Shown: positions 1 to 7,890, counted from the first letter of the stretch. The stretch is DNA of 64,000 bases from Malachius bipustulatus (GCA_910589415.1 OU342633.1:8904858-8968857), one strand, 5' to 3'. Made by a program: numbers and translations. The notes: generated by a model from the sequence alone, not told the origin.

Positions 1-138
1 AAATCCACCTGACGACCATTTCTGCACAAAACACCCGCTGTTACAAGCTGAGACCTAGACGGGTACACATGTCGAAGTGTTCGAGGGGTCCGGCCAAACT
101 TGTCCATGACTCTTGACGAACTGATTAAAAGTTGTACT
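1..138. other. left-edge noncoding sequence
   Basis: Short stretch before the stop codon of the first minus-strand gene. I see no ORF or motif in it. If the capsid-gene block is part of a Polinton-like element, the rest of that element (polymerase, integrase, terminal repeat) would lie beyond this edge. Confidence 0.4.
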
Positions 139-1215
139 TTAGTTGCTAATTATACCTGCTTCACACAACTCTTCCAATATGGATTCGATCTCATTGTGAT
201 GGGCGTTATTACCGGCTTGGTGTGAGGCCATCAATAGACGTAACCGGTCAACTAGTTCATTAGGATCATCGTAATAGACATAGTCCTTGACCTGAGGTGT
301 TACAAGCTTATAACCCTCCCCTAATATAGAGCCTTGGGGATTTGACGCGTCTGCAACCTTGGCCAACAGTGGAGCAATTACATTCTTGTACTTTTGCGTG
401 TTGCGAGCTAAGGCTTTGCTATACACACCAGTAAGCAATAATATTGATGTGTAGGCTTGCGTGTCGAAGTATGTATATTTCTCAGGCCTCGTCTTCATAA
501 AGAGGTAGTGATAAAGAGCTTTTGAACCACGGAATACCATTGAGCCAACTTGGACGTCTCCATTATCCAAGAAGAGAACAGGGTATTTATCAAGCTTCCA
601 AGTATCACCCATCTTTTTCGGACCTGACACCCGATCTACATCTTTATCATTAGAATTTAGACGTTTATCTATAAAATATTGAAGATGTCCTAAATCGTCG
701 GAACCTGCTGATGATCGAGCATCATCATCGGTTGACTTCTGCGACGCGTCATCGGATTCCCCGTCATCGACTTGTTTTTCATCGTCAACGGATTTCTGTA
801 GAGCTACCGACGGCCCGCCTTCGTCATCGGACTCTTCTTCATCGTCAACGGATTTCTGTCGAGCTACCGAAGGCCCGCCTTCGGCCTCTTCTTCATCTCC
901 GACCTCTGATATCTCGGGGCTTGCCTCTGGATCCCGTTTAGGTGTCGATGTAGCAAAGGGGTGCGGCCACGCCTGTCTGGGTGCTGATGTGATGAAAGTT
1001 CGTGGGCGAGGCTCGGGTTTAATAACATGCATAGGCTGTGGCCTGGTATGTTTCTCGATTTGTTGTAGTGGTGTGGAGACGGGTTTCAGCATGCGAGTTA
1101 TAACAGCGTCCGACTGTTGTCTGCCCGATCTCAAAGCCAAATATTTTCGTCTAATGGCTTGGATGTACTGTTTAATATCTTTAGCAGTATTTGTATCGTC
1201 AGCTCGGCGCGACAT
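139..1215 (-). CDS. Polinton/adintovirus-type acidic protein (DUF8207-like)
   Basis: A 358-aa protein from the ATG at 1215; an upstream in-frame start would overlap the ATPase gene, so the inner start is preferred. The N-terminal ~35 residues form a basic helix (MSRRADDTNTAKDIKQY). The middle (about residues 100-185) is acidic, Ser/Asp/Glu-rich and carries an internal tandem repeat. The C-terminal ~150 residues are globular, with a GDTWKLDKYPVLFLDN start, VGSMVFRGSKALYHYLF and a YTYFDTQAYTSILLLTG segment. This layout matches, as I remember it, proteins with a DUF8207-type domain found beside capsid genes in arthropod Polinton/adintovirus-like elements. Function is unknown; a structural or morphogenesis role is inferred only from the company it keeps. 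It is co-oriented with the ATPase, 25 nt downstream of it. No stops or frameshifts are visible. Confidence 0.7.
   Translation of the reverse strand: MSRRADDTNTAKDIKQYIQAIRRKYLALRSGRQQSDAVITRMLKPVSTPLQQIEKHTRPQPMHVIKPEPRPRTFITSAPRQAWPHPFATSTPKRDPEASPEISEVGDEEEAEGGPSVARQKSVDDEEESDDEGGPSVALQKSVDDEKQVDDGESDDASQKSTDDDARSSAGSDDLGHLQYFIDKRLNSNDKDVDRVSGPKKMGDTWKLDKYPVLFLDNGDVQVGSMVFRGSKALYHYLFMKTRPEKYTYFDTQAYTSILLLTGVYSKALARNTQKYKNVIAPLLAKVADASNPQGSILGEGYKLVTPQVKDYVYYDDPNELVDRLRLLMASHQAGNNAHHNEIESILEELCEAGIISN
781..893 (-). repeat. 60-bp tandem duplication inside the acidic domain
   Basis: Two near-identical 60-bp units (781-840 and 841 to about 893) encode the repeated peptide GGPSVA(R/L)QKSVDDE with flanking acidic residues. 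The period is a multiple of three, so the frame is kept. This is the usual signature of recent slippage in a disordered linker. Confidence 0.85.
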
Positions 1216-1240
1216 CGTAACTGCTACTGTAGGGATGATG

Positions 1241-1933
1241 TCACAGTTGGATATATTTATCAAAATTTTTCCGATAGCGACCGCTGCTGAGTTCATTGTC
1301 TTTAACGATGACCAACATATCGTACTTGTTATCTTTCCAACATTCGGCGCACATATCCTTGAACGTATTGAACGACATGTCTGTAGTTACATGATCGTCA
1401 TAACAATGCCTCAGGTTGAGCTCGTCCTGCTTAAACAGTATCACGACATTGGCATTATCCCTTACGAGATGCTTAGGTATGCACGTGTAAGTCTGACAGA
1501 GATAGATCGTGTCAATGTGTTTATGTCGACCCATCGAGAAGTAGGCTTTAATATTGTTTTGCTTGTCGCATGCTACATCGTCAAAAATCATTACTGAATT
1601 CTCTCGAGCTTTCGAGGGGTCAATCACCTCGTCATTATCGCTGAACGGATAGTATTGCACACCTACAACTTGTTTCAACACCTGTTGTAACTGTGTGTAT
1701 TTCGGCTGATACAGGGATTTTGAATATACGTATACATTTTCGAAACGGAGCCCGTTCGGCTGATATATGAGACTAAGGGCTGTATTTGTCTTGCCACATC
1801 CACTGGGACCCGAAATTATCGCTCGTACGGTATTAGGTAGTTTACATCCATGGCGCTGTGGTGCAGACTTGACCGATTCACAATCGAGGTTGAGGATTGG
1901 CAGAGATGCTTCAGGGTGATGAATGATACGCAT
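1241..1933 (-). CDS. FtsK/HerA-type genome-packaging ATPase (A32-like)
   Basis: A 230-aa P-loop ATPase from the ATG at 1933; 18 more codons upstream are open but are low-complexity (MYIYIYQS) and overlap the AT-rich promoter. Walker A is GPSGCGKT (about residues 42-49) and Walker B is SVMIFDD (about 113-119). A sensor-like QT follows in IYLCQTYTCIPKHLVRDNANV, typical of the A32-like packaging ATPases of Polintons, adintoviruses and related viruses. By family knowledge it pumps the DNA genome into the procapsid using ATP. It is the first gene of the minus-strand pair and diverges from the PLA2 gene across about 85 bp. The frame is intact and the key residues are present, so the gene is either recently integrated or still under selection. 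Confidence 0.88.
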   Translation of the reverse strand: MRIIHHPEASLPILNLDCESVKSAPQRHGCKLPNTVRAIISGPSGCGKTNTALSLIYQPNGLRFENVYVYSKSLYQPKYTQLQQVLKQVVGVQYYPFSDNDEVIDPSKARENSVMIFDDVACDKQNNIKAYFSMGRHKHIDTIYLCQTYTCIPKHLVRDNANVVILFKQDELNLRHCYDDHVTTDMSFNTFKDMCAECWKDNKYDMLVIVKDNELSSGRYRKNFDKYIQL

Positions 1934-2016
1934 GGCTGTGATGACTAACTTACCACTGCAGAGTGATTGATATATATATATATACACGCATAGATGTGGA
2001 CCGTTAATCAGTCTTC
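1934..2016. promoter_or_regulatory. divergent promoter spacer with TATA-like run
   Basis: The only gap between the minus-strand pair and the plus-strand capsid genes. It contains an alternating TA run (about 1969-1982) in otherwise GC-balanced surroundings, suitable as a TATA element for either direction. No transcription data are available, so promoter activity is inferred from position and composition. Confidence 0.4.
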
Positions 2017-2778
2017 ATGTTGAACGTCACAGGTCAAGGTCTCATCGATAAAGCCATCAACAATCTTCCGGTCGAATTACATATTCCAAGTTATAAGTTT
2101 TGTGGACCTGGTACACGTCTTAAAGCTCGTCTAAGTAGAGGCGATATCCCCAAAAACAAGCTTGACGATCTGTGTAGATCTCACGACATTGCCTATGCCC
2201 TCAGCAAGGATCTAGCATCGCGACATAAGGCGGATAAATTGTTAGAAGACGGTGCCTGGGATCGTGTAAAAGCAACAGACTCCGGACTAGGCGAGAAGGC
2301 AACCGCATTGCTTGTTACAGGCGCCATGAAAATCAAACGGAAACTTGGCGCCGGCCACCGTCGTACAGACTCTAAACCATTTTCAACTCTGGTTCGTCAG
2401 ATTAAACGTGAACGACCTCAGGCCCGTAGTTCAAGCGTCTTCGCTACAGCTGCCGCAGCTCTCAAGACGGCTCGGAGAATAGTTCGCAAGCAAAAGTTTA
2501 ACAAGCCGCGCGTCATACCTGTGCCAAAAATAGGCGGAATACTTCCCTTGATACCACTGTTTGCAGGGTTGAGTGCCCTCGGTGCATTAGCTGGAGGGGT
2601 TGCGGGGATAACTAAAACAATAACCGACGTACGAGCCAAAGCTCGACAGCTGGGTGAGGTTAATCGACATAACAGGCGTATGGAGGATATTGCCTTGGGC
2701 AATAAAGGATCGGGCCTGTACCTGCGACGCCAACGCAACGGCTATGGACTTTATTTAAAACGTCAATCAAAAAACTAA
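2017..2778 (+). CDS. PLA2-domain minor capsid-like protein
   Basis: 253 aa. Residues about 26-60 form a parvovirus-VP1-type phospholipase A2 core: a Ca2+-loop FCGPGT followed by the catalytic His-Asp in CRSHDIAYA (H56, D57). After a basic, Ala-rich middle comes a hydrophobic, Gly-rich segment (residues 172-199, IGGILPLIPLFAGLSALGAL). The tail carries two GxGLYL(R/K)RQ motifs, a tail type I associate with adintovirus/Polinton minor capsid proteins. In relatives the lipase activity is thought to help the particle breach endosomal membranes. This is the first gene of the plus-strand cluster. Its last codons (AAA AAC then TAA) form a slippery heptamer into the protease frame. No damage is visible. 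Confidence 0.85.
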   Translation: MLNVTGQGLIDKAINNLPVELHIPSYKFCGPGTRLKARLSRGDIPKNKLDDLCRSHDIAYALSKDLASRHKADKLLEDGAWDRVKATDSGLGEKATALLVTGAMKIKRKLGAGHRRTDSKPFSTLVRQIKRERPQARSSSVFATAAAALKTARRIVRKQKFNKPRVIPVPKIGGILPLIPLFAGLSALGALAGGVAGITKTITDVRAKARQLGEVNRHNRRMEDIALGNKGSGLYLRRQRNGYGLYLKRQSKN

Positions 2779-2826
2779 AACTGCCCGCCAGGCCTCTGAG
2801 CGATGCCGACTTGCGTCGGTATGCAG
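2769..2826 (+). promoter_or_regulatory. candidate -1 ribosomal frameshift site
   Basis: A AAA AAC at 2769-2775, in the X XXY YYZ register of the PLA2 frame, directly followed by the PLA2 stop TAA. A hairpin follows: 8 paired positions (2803-2810 with 2815-2822, one G-T wobble) around a TTGC loop, plus an outer CTGC/GCAG pairing (2781-2784 with 2823-2826) that would begin 5 nt after the heptamer. The -1 frame is open from 2706 through the protease stop and has no ATG before the conserved protease start region. Confidence 0.5.
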
Positions 2827-3131
2827 CCCTGTTACGGATCCCAGCCTTCCGCGGAGTCTTCATGAGAGATCAACTACCTACAGAACCTCATCACTTGGAG
2901 AGGGGCATCGTTAACCTGGATGTTTGTGCAGGCCCAGGCACTCACTGGGTGGCTTATGAGAAACATGGCGATACAGTCGAGTACTTTGATTCGTATGGTG
3001 ATCTCCAACCACCCAGGGAACTTCAACGATATTTTCGCGGCTGTAAGATCTACTATAATGATGACGTGTTTCAACGAGGAGGCTACACATGCGGGCATCT
3101 CTGTTTAAAGTTTCTGAATAAAGAGCTGTGA
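2775..3131 (+). CDS. adenain-like capsid maturation protease
   Basis: The protease-like frame runs about 118 codons from the PLA2 stop to TGA at 3131. It starts with LSDADLRRYAALLR and FRGVFMRD, the N-terminal region common to this family. It carries the catalytic His in GTHWVAY, the acidic partner in YFDSYGDL, and the Cys in YTCGHLCLKFL, so the adenovirus-type C5 protease triad is complete. By family, it cleaves capsid precursors during maturation. There is no ATG upstream of the conserved region; the first in-frame ATG (2862) would delete it, and only TTG (2811) or CTG codons lie earlier. The frame overlaps the PLA2 gene in -1, so expression by frameshift from that gene is likely; non-AUG initiation is the alternative. 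Confidence 0.8.
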   Translation, partial: LKLPARPLSDADLRRYAALLRIPAFRGVFMRDQLPTEPHHLERGIVNLDVCAGPGTHWVAYEKHGDTVEYFDSYGDLQPPRELQRYFRGCKIYYNDDVFQRGGYTCGHLCLKFLNKEL

Positions 3132-3152
3132 CCGTATCGTTATCAATCAATC

Positions 3153-3980
3153 ATGTCTCGCACATTCACTCTGACAGGCCGTTCGAGCCATTTCTCGACA
3201 ATCGTTGACCCACCGCTCCTACTAGACACGGATCGTTATGAATACAATATGGCTCTACTGGCATTTGTATGCTACAACAGCATCCCAAATATTGAGCAGG
3301 GCGTCAACAGCAAAATTCATGTAACATCTCGCACTGCTATGGGAGCCGAGGTCGTTAGTTATATCTTCGAGCTACCCGACGGGTCTTATGAGATTGAACA
3401 TCTGGAGTCATGCGTGCGCGAAAAACTGCAACACCTTATTGACACCAACGAGCGGTGTCGTAAGGCGCTAGCAGCCTACCTACCCAAGGACGGAACAGCA
3501 CCAGATCCTGAAGATGTGTTCAGTCTGAAGCCTGATAATAGCACGTTGAAATGCCGAATGAAGAGTACTCTGTTTAATATTGATTTCACTCAGCCTGGTG
3601 GCCCAAACGACTTACTGGGATTTTCACCTAAAGTTTACGCAGCCCCGCAGCCGCACGAATCCGATCAGCCCGTGAATATTGTCAGAACTCTGTCGATACA
3701 CATCGAAACAAACCTCACCACTGGCGCTTATTTGAATGGTCGGCTGGGCCATGTTATCTACGAATTTACACCGCTTGTCGACCCGGGCTTCGTCATTCGC
3801 GAGGAACCGCGCACTCCAACCTATCTACCTCTGATCCATGGTAAGACCATGATTGATAATATAAGTGTTGGCATCAAAGACCAGGACTCACACCCTGTAA
3901 ACTTTCGCGGAGAGAAGATTGTTATCCGGCTGGAACTGCGGAAAGAACTTCGTCAGGATGTTAGTCATTATACCTACTAA
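3153..3980 (+). CDS. penton-like minor capsid protein
   Basis: 275 aa from a clear ATG 22 nt after the protease stop. It starts with a TLTGRSSHFSTIVDPPLLLD strand followed by FVCYNSIPNIEQG. Middle and C-terminal blocks match the conserved pattern of Polinton/adintovirus minor capsid (penton-like, single jelly-roll) proteins: LPDGSYEIEHLE, NDLLGF, TGAYLNGRLGHVIYEFTP, PTYLPL and VNFRGEKIVIRLEL. In the virion it would occupy the five-fold vertices. It lies between the protease and the major capsid gene, the usual arrangement for this gene set. The frame is intact. The assignment rests on remembered family motifs rather than a structure comparison. Confidence 0.8.
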   Translation: MSRTFTLTGRSSHFSTIVDPPLLLDTDRYEYNMALLAFVCYNSIPNIEQGVNSKIHVTSRTAMGAEVVSYIFELPDGSYEIEHLESCVREKLQHLIDTNERCRKALAAYLPKDGTAPDPEDVFSLKPDNSTLKCRMKSTLFNIDFTQPGGPNDLLGFSPKVYAAPQPHESDQPVNIVRTLSIHIETNLTTGAYLNGRLGHVIYEFTPLVDPGFVIREEPRTPTYLPLIHGKTMIDNISVGIKDQDSHPVNFRGEKIVIRLELRKELRQDVSHYTY

Positions 3981-4090
3981 TACGGTCGGACCGGCACCGT
4001 CGATATCAGTACCGTCGCGCCGCTCAACTAGACCGCATCACCGCGCTTTATCGGCTATTAACACAGTCTTTCTACGATCTCTTGGTTATA

Positions 4091-5308
4091 ATGTCAGGAG
4101 TCCTCGATATCTATACCAGACCACGTTTTGACGAGTCTATCATCAAAGTCGAGGTGCATACCTACCAACCGCAGACCCGTTCATTTAGCTACAATGACAC
4201 TTGTGAAATCATCATCAACCAGCAAGACATATGCCTGTTACCGTCTGAGTCGTGTCTGGTGATTGAAGGCCAGTTTGTAGCTGGGGCCGAAGGGACCGGT
4301 ACATGCAGCTTGACCGAAAATGCCGCCCTGTTTTTGTTCTCAGACATCACTTATGAACTCAATGGCAAGGAGGTGGAAAAGATTCGCGATCCTGGTATGA
4401 TCACAGCCATGCGTACCTTGCTACTCTACAACAGCGATGAAGTTGACGCGTTAAAACCGGCCTCATGGAGTGATAATTTTGGGTCGTTGTTGGGCCAGGA
4501 CGGGCGGTTCTGCTTTCGCATACCTCTGACCCACCTGTTTAGCGTTTTTTACGACTATCGCAAAGTGGTGAGTGGTAAACATACCTTCCGCTTTACAAGA
4601 GCCGTCAGCGATAACAATGCCTATATCTGTCGGCAAGCGGACGGCACTGTAGGTACGAAAACAGCGACCATCACCGTCAGCAATGTGGGACTCAAGATGA
4701 TGCATATAGTCCCCGATGACGTCACACGTCTCTCCATGTTACGACACTTGAATGCAAACAAACCTGTTTACATACCCTTCCGCCGCTGGGAATTGTACGA
4801 GCTTCCAACTCTCAGCAACAGCACAAAGGACTTGTGGTCCGTGAAAACATCTCCAGTAACTGAGCGTCCTCGTTACATCATCGTGGGTCTGCAGACCAAC
4901 CGCTGGAATAGTCTTCAAAACAACATTACACATTTTGAGCATGCGAACCTCACCAGTGTGCGTGTACAGCTGAATTCTGAGACGTATCCTACGGAACCGA
5001 TGCATCTTAATTTCGAACAAAATCGCTACGGAGATGTATATGATGCGTACATGGCCTTCCAGAGATCGTTCTGTGGGAAGACAACAGCCACGCCCATACT
5101 CGATTACGCTGCATTCAAAGACAGACCGTTATTTGTCTTTGACTGCTCGAAACATGCCCAGGCGGTTCAGGCCTCAACAGTCGATATCAAGCTAGTATTT
5201 GAAAGCAGTGCTAACTTTCCACCCAATACGAAAGCTTACTGTGTAATCATTAACGATTGCGTGTATGACCATCGCACACTTGGTGGTTTGTTTCAAAAGA
5301 TTCTTTGA
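4091..5308 (+). CDS. double jelly-roll major capsid protein
   Basis: 405 aa from the ATG at 4091 (MSGVLDIYTRPRFDES); a TTG three codons earlier is ignored. Diagnostic blocks of Polinton/adintovirus major capsid proteins are visible: EVHTYQPQTRSFSYND, INQQDICLLPSESCLVIEG, FLFSDITYELNGKEVEK and RDPGMITAMRTLLLYN in the first jelly roll, and PRYIIVGLQTNR with a HFEHANLTSVRVQLNSETYP block in the second. The protein would form the trimeric hexons of an icosahedral particle. It is the last gene of the plus-strand cluster, followed by an A-rich tail with a polyadenylation hexamer. There are no internal stops, so the capsid module here is complete. Confidence 0.87.
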   Translation: MSGVLDIYTRPRFDESIIKVEVHTYQPQTRSFSYNDTCEIIINQQDICLLPSESCLVIEGQFVAGAEGTGTCSLTENAALFLFSDITYELNGKEVEKIRDPGMITAMRTLLLYNSDEVDALKPASWSDNFGSLLGQDGRFCFRIPLTHLFSVFYDYRKVVSGKHTFRFTRAVSDNNAYICRQADGTVGTKTATITVSNVGLKMMHIVPDDVTRLSMLRHLNANKPVYIPFRRWELYELPTLSNSTKDLWSVKTSPVTERPRYIIVGLQTNRWNSLQNNITHFEHANLTSVRVQLNSETYPTEPMHLNFEQNRYGDVYDAYMAFQRSFCGKTTATPILDYAAFKDRPLFVFDCSKHAQAVQASTVDIKLVFESSANFPPNTKAYCVIINDCVYDHRTLGGLFQKIL

Positions 5309-5348
5309 AATATAATTATTGTACTTTAAAAAAAAAAAAATAATATCA

Positions 5349-5354
5349 AATAAA
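5349..5354 (+). terminator. polyadenylation signal after the capsid cluster
   Basis: AATAAA inside an A-rich stretch 41 nt after the major capsid stop codon; a 13-A run precedes it. It is suitably placed to end the plus-strand transcript, but the surrounding AT-richness makes a chance hit possible. Confidence 0.4.
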
Positions 5355-5456
5355 AAAGTATTTTTTTTAAACATCATGTGTTTTCTTTCTAACGCTAAGA
5401 ATAATATACCTGTAATTTTTTTCAGAAAATTTATTACATCGGTAATTACACTACAA

Positions 5457-5687
5457 TCACTTTAACAAGTCTATAATCAGTGACACGAGCGTAAACCCTA
5501 TATTGATGCATTTGAAACAGCATTCTACCTCTTCTAAACATGCTGAACATCGTGAGGCTCGGTGCTCTAGACACGGTCTTTGTCGTATGAGTTCAGGATC
5601 CCTCTGGAGTCTTTTCGGTAGCTGCTCCCAAATTCGCTCCAATTCTTCAGGATCGTACCCCAGAAGGTCTCGTCTGCGTGGGACCAT
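5457..5687 (-). CDS. hypothetical small Cys-rich protein
   Basis: A 76-aa frame from the ATG at 5687. The N-terminal half is highly charged (YDPEELERIWEQLPKRLQRD), followed by a cluster of seven Cys between about residues 39 and 61 (including CSACLEEVECCFKC) and a hydrophobic C-terminal helix (GFTLVSLIIDLL) that could anchor in a membrane. GC content here is higher than in the flanks and closer to the capsid genes. An opposite-strand frame (5503-5742) overlaps it, so which strand codes, if either, is uncertain. I do not recognise the protein. Confidence 0.35.
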   Translation of the reverse strand: MVPRRRDLLGYDPEELERIWEQLPKRLQRDPELIRQRPCLEHRASRCSACLEEVECCFKCINIGFTLVSLIIDLLK

Positions 5688-5939
5688 CACTCACTCTTTT
5701 TTTGGAGCTGCAGCTGGTTCTATTTCTATACTTTTGAAGTGATAATTAACCCCGTAACGCTTACAGGTGTAATTCTTTTCGTTACCCTAGGCTGCGTATC
5801 TTGAAACTTGCATGTATACCTATATTCTAGCCCAAGGATCTTGCATCGATGTACAACACACACCTTATGAACGTTGTATGTGATTTAAAAGGTTGAACCA
5901 CCATCCTAAATGCATCATTATTTTTTTTAAACCCCGCCA

Positions 5940-6125
5940 CTTTTTGTTTTATTAAAAAAGAGGCCACTGGACAATCTTTTTCAGTACTTTCAAGATATCA
6001 CTATGAATTTTAATTACCGTGCAAAATAAAAAAAAATTTGCCCCAAGATTAACCCCACTGTTATGAATTTTGCAAACACATTGATAAAATACACCATTAA
6101 GGACGACATAATTTTTACCTTAATT
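5940..6125 (-). pseudogene. decayed relic of the 6408-7391 gene family
   Basis: Plus-strand text around 5999-6075 (CACTATGAATTTTAATTACC and a following TTTGCCCCAAGATTAACCCC) is a diverged copy of the 7003-7070 part of the neighbouring minus-strand gene. Translated on the minus strand the family retains TVGL...F.TVIKIHS, matching TVGLNPEANFSTVIKIHS of the intact gene. Flanking pieces (TGATAAAATACACC, GGACGACATAATTTTTACC) recur in the other relics but are not in the intact exon. Confidence 0.6.
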
Positions 6126-6407
6126 TTTGGGCACTTAGCCCAGTTTTTATTTCAAGTCTTCAATTATTATAATAACTATTTATTAGAGTTTCATCTAGAT
6201 AAACTGGAAACTCTTAAGTGGGCGTGGTATTTGTCACAAATTGATATTGAATTTTCTAACGTTGTAAAACATGTATGATCACCCATACTATTATTAAAAT
6301 ATAATAAAAAACAGGTCACTTACTTAGATATTTATTCAATTATCTAATTGCTAATAAATACATACGTTTATATTATTATATAATTATTATATAATTAAAA
6401 ACAATTT

Positions 6408-7226
6408 TTACATTCTTTGTGCGTGTTCAAAGGGACTTCTATTTGCTTCTTCTCTATCTAGTATCCGTTCAAAGGGGCTTCTATTTGCTTCTCTTTCTAG
6501 TAGTTTTTCCACCGCATAACGTACCAGTGGTAGCAGCACTCTGGAGAACTTGGCGGCGATTTCGGCAAGGTCCATGTATCTAGGTCCCAGTTTGGCGCAT
6601 ATTCTTGTTAAACTTTCATAGTTCAGGTTTCCAGCTTCACCTGTCTCGATGGATGTCATCGCCGCCTCTTCAGCTTCCGCTCTTAACCTCCCCATTGTAT
6701 TAATGCGCATGTCGTCCTTTTCTATATTGCTGATTACACCTTTGATGTAGTTCTCCAAAGTTTGTAATCTTCTGAAACTTGCAATTCCCAGGCATACATT
6801 ATATCCGTATTTCACCGGAAACTTCGGTTCTATCGCCATGCTGGTGCTGTGCCATGTTTTTATAACGTAATTCGTTAAATTAAAACTACGGCGTGCTTCT
6901 AAGGACTCCATTTCACAATTATTGATGATGTCCGGCAGCATCTGCATCAGTTCATTGAATCCAGTGGAGTCCAGCACAACACCAGCATCTGGAGCCTTAT
7001 TACTGTGAATTTTAATCACCGTTGAAAAATTTGCTTCAGGATTAAGTCCCACGGTTAATAATTTGCAAGCACTGTCGTTCAGAGGAGTTGTGTTTGCATA
7101 AAGCAGGCATTTGGCGTTCATTTTCTGCATAGGATTTTCATATTCGGTGGAGCCTGGGGTTGGTTTGGCATATTTTGCCCCCTTCACCCCCTCGCCAACG
7201 GTTTCACCAGCAGGTCGTTTGAGTGC
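6408..7226 (-). CDS. unrecognised protein, exon 2 of a two-exon gene
   Basis: Main exon (272 codons) of a predicted 285-aa protein. It opens at an acceptor (TACTATGTTCCAG then GCACTC) in phase 0 with exon 1. The exon starts ALKRPAGETVGEGVKGAKYA, then a compact domain (LLTVGLNPEANFSTVIKIHS; GVVLDSTGFNELMQMLPDII; FNLTNYVIKTWHST; NVCLGIASFRRLQTLENYI), then a helical C-terminus. It ends in a short direct repeat: two copies of EANRSPFE (about 46-bp period, 6420-6505). I do not recognise the family. The GVVLDSTGFNEL block faintly recalls PC4/p15 ssDNA-binding coactivators, which is speculation. Decayed copies on the same strand flank it, so it belongs to a locally duplicated family. The frame is intact over the whole exon. 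Confidence 0.7.
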   Translation of the reverse strand, partial: ALKRPAGETVGEGVKGAKYAKPTPGSTEYENPMQKMNAKCLLYANTTPLNDSACKLLTVGLNPEANFSTVIKIHSNKAPDAGVVLDSTGFNELMQMLPDIINNCEMESLEARRSFNLTNYVIKTWHSTSMAIEPKFPVKYGYNVCLGIASFRRLQTLENYIKGVISNIEKDDMRINTMGRLRAEAEEAAMTSIETGEAGNLNYESLTRICAKLGPRYMDLAEIAAKFSRVLLPLVRYAVEKLLEREANRSPFERILDREEANRSPFEHAQRM

Positions 7227-7352
7227 CTGGAACATAGTAAATATTTTAATGCTGCTAATTTTGTCAAGATACATAGTATGCATTACAATAATATACACTT
7301 CTACGATAACTCTTCATAAAAGTTCACCCTTATAATTTATTTATGTACTCAC

Positions 7353-7391
7353 CATTAATTTGTCATTATTCTGCACGTTTGGTCGGTACAT
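7353..7391 (-). CDS. unrecognised protein, exon 1
   Basis: Thirteen codons from the ATG at 7391 (MYRPNVQNNDKLM), ending at a strong donor, ATG|GTGAGT. The 126-nt intron (7352-7227) ends CAG and joins in phase 0 to exon 2. An unspliced reading would start at 7235 inside the intron's acceptor. The close donor/acceptor pair with preserved phase argues for a genuine eukaryotic transcript. Confidence 0.6.
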
Positions 7392-7744
7392 GTTGATGCA
7401 GTCTGTAGGCTTTAAAATGCAGTAAAAGAGGATAGCAACTTATTAAACTCACAATCACGTTTATACGAATCTCTGGATAATACAGCTTAGTTCAACTTAT
7501 TACAGATCTATAGCTATACTAGCTTAGTTCTATTTTAAACGTTGAGGAGATGCGCCGAATATATACCTAGCATCGCCCCGCCTTCTCTGATATTACCCCC
7601 GCTCATCATAGGGCTTCTAGCAGAGCTTGGACCCGAATAAATAATAATTTAAAAGTTCTGTTATTTTCTAATGATCTTTTTTATCTGTTGAATATCAAAA
7701 TAATTGTTGTTGAAAACTTATTTAATTGTGCACTATTTATCACC
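7392..7744. promoter_or_regulatory. upstream region of the two-exon gene
   Basis: Noncoding. On the minus strand it holds a TATATATTCGG stretch near 7560 about 170 nt upstream of the start codon, and a GC-richer patch (7550-7630). No other gene signal is seen; a promoter here is inferred from position. Confidence 0.25.
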
Positions 7745-7890
7745 CTAAAATTCTATAAAAAGATTTCATTCATGTATAGATGATAAAATACACCATTGAG
7801 GATGACATAATATCTGGGGGTCTTATCACTATGAATTTTAATTACCGTGGATAAAAATTTGCTCCAGGCTTAAACGTGACTGTTATGAAT
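7745..7890 (-). pseudogene. second decayed relic of the 6408-7391 family
   Basis: Contains a TCTATAAAAAGATTTCATTC block, the GATAAAATACACCATTGAGG block and the CACTATGAATTTTAATTACC/TTTGCTCCAGGCTTAA block shared with the relics at 5940-6125 and 8025-8475. The order of blocks is rearranged relative to those copies, so it is a shuffled fragment. Confidence 0.5.

Noticed and set aside
989..1597. 202-codon plus-strand frame over the ATPase and DUF8207-like genes
   Set aside because: It is the antisense of two genes with clear motifs, has no motif of its own and spans their junction.
2418..2738. Minus-strand 106-codon frame inside the PLA2 gene
   Set aside because: Arg/Leu/Pro-rich shadow of the basic PLA2 C-terminal half; no family pattern.
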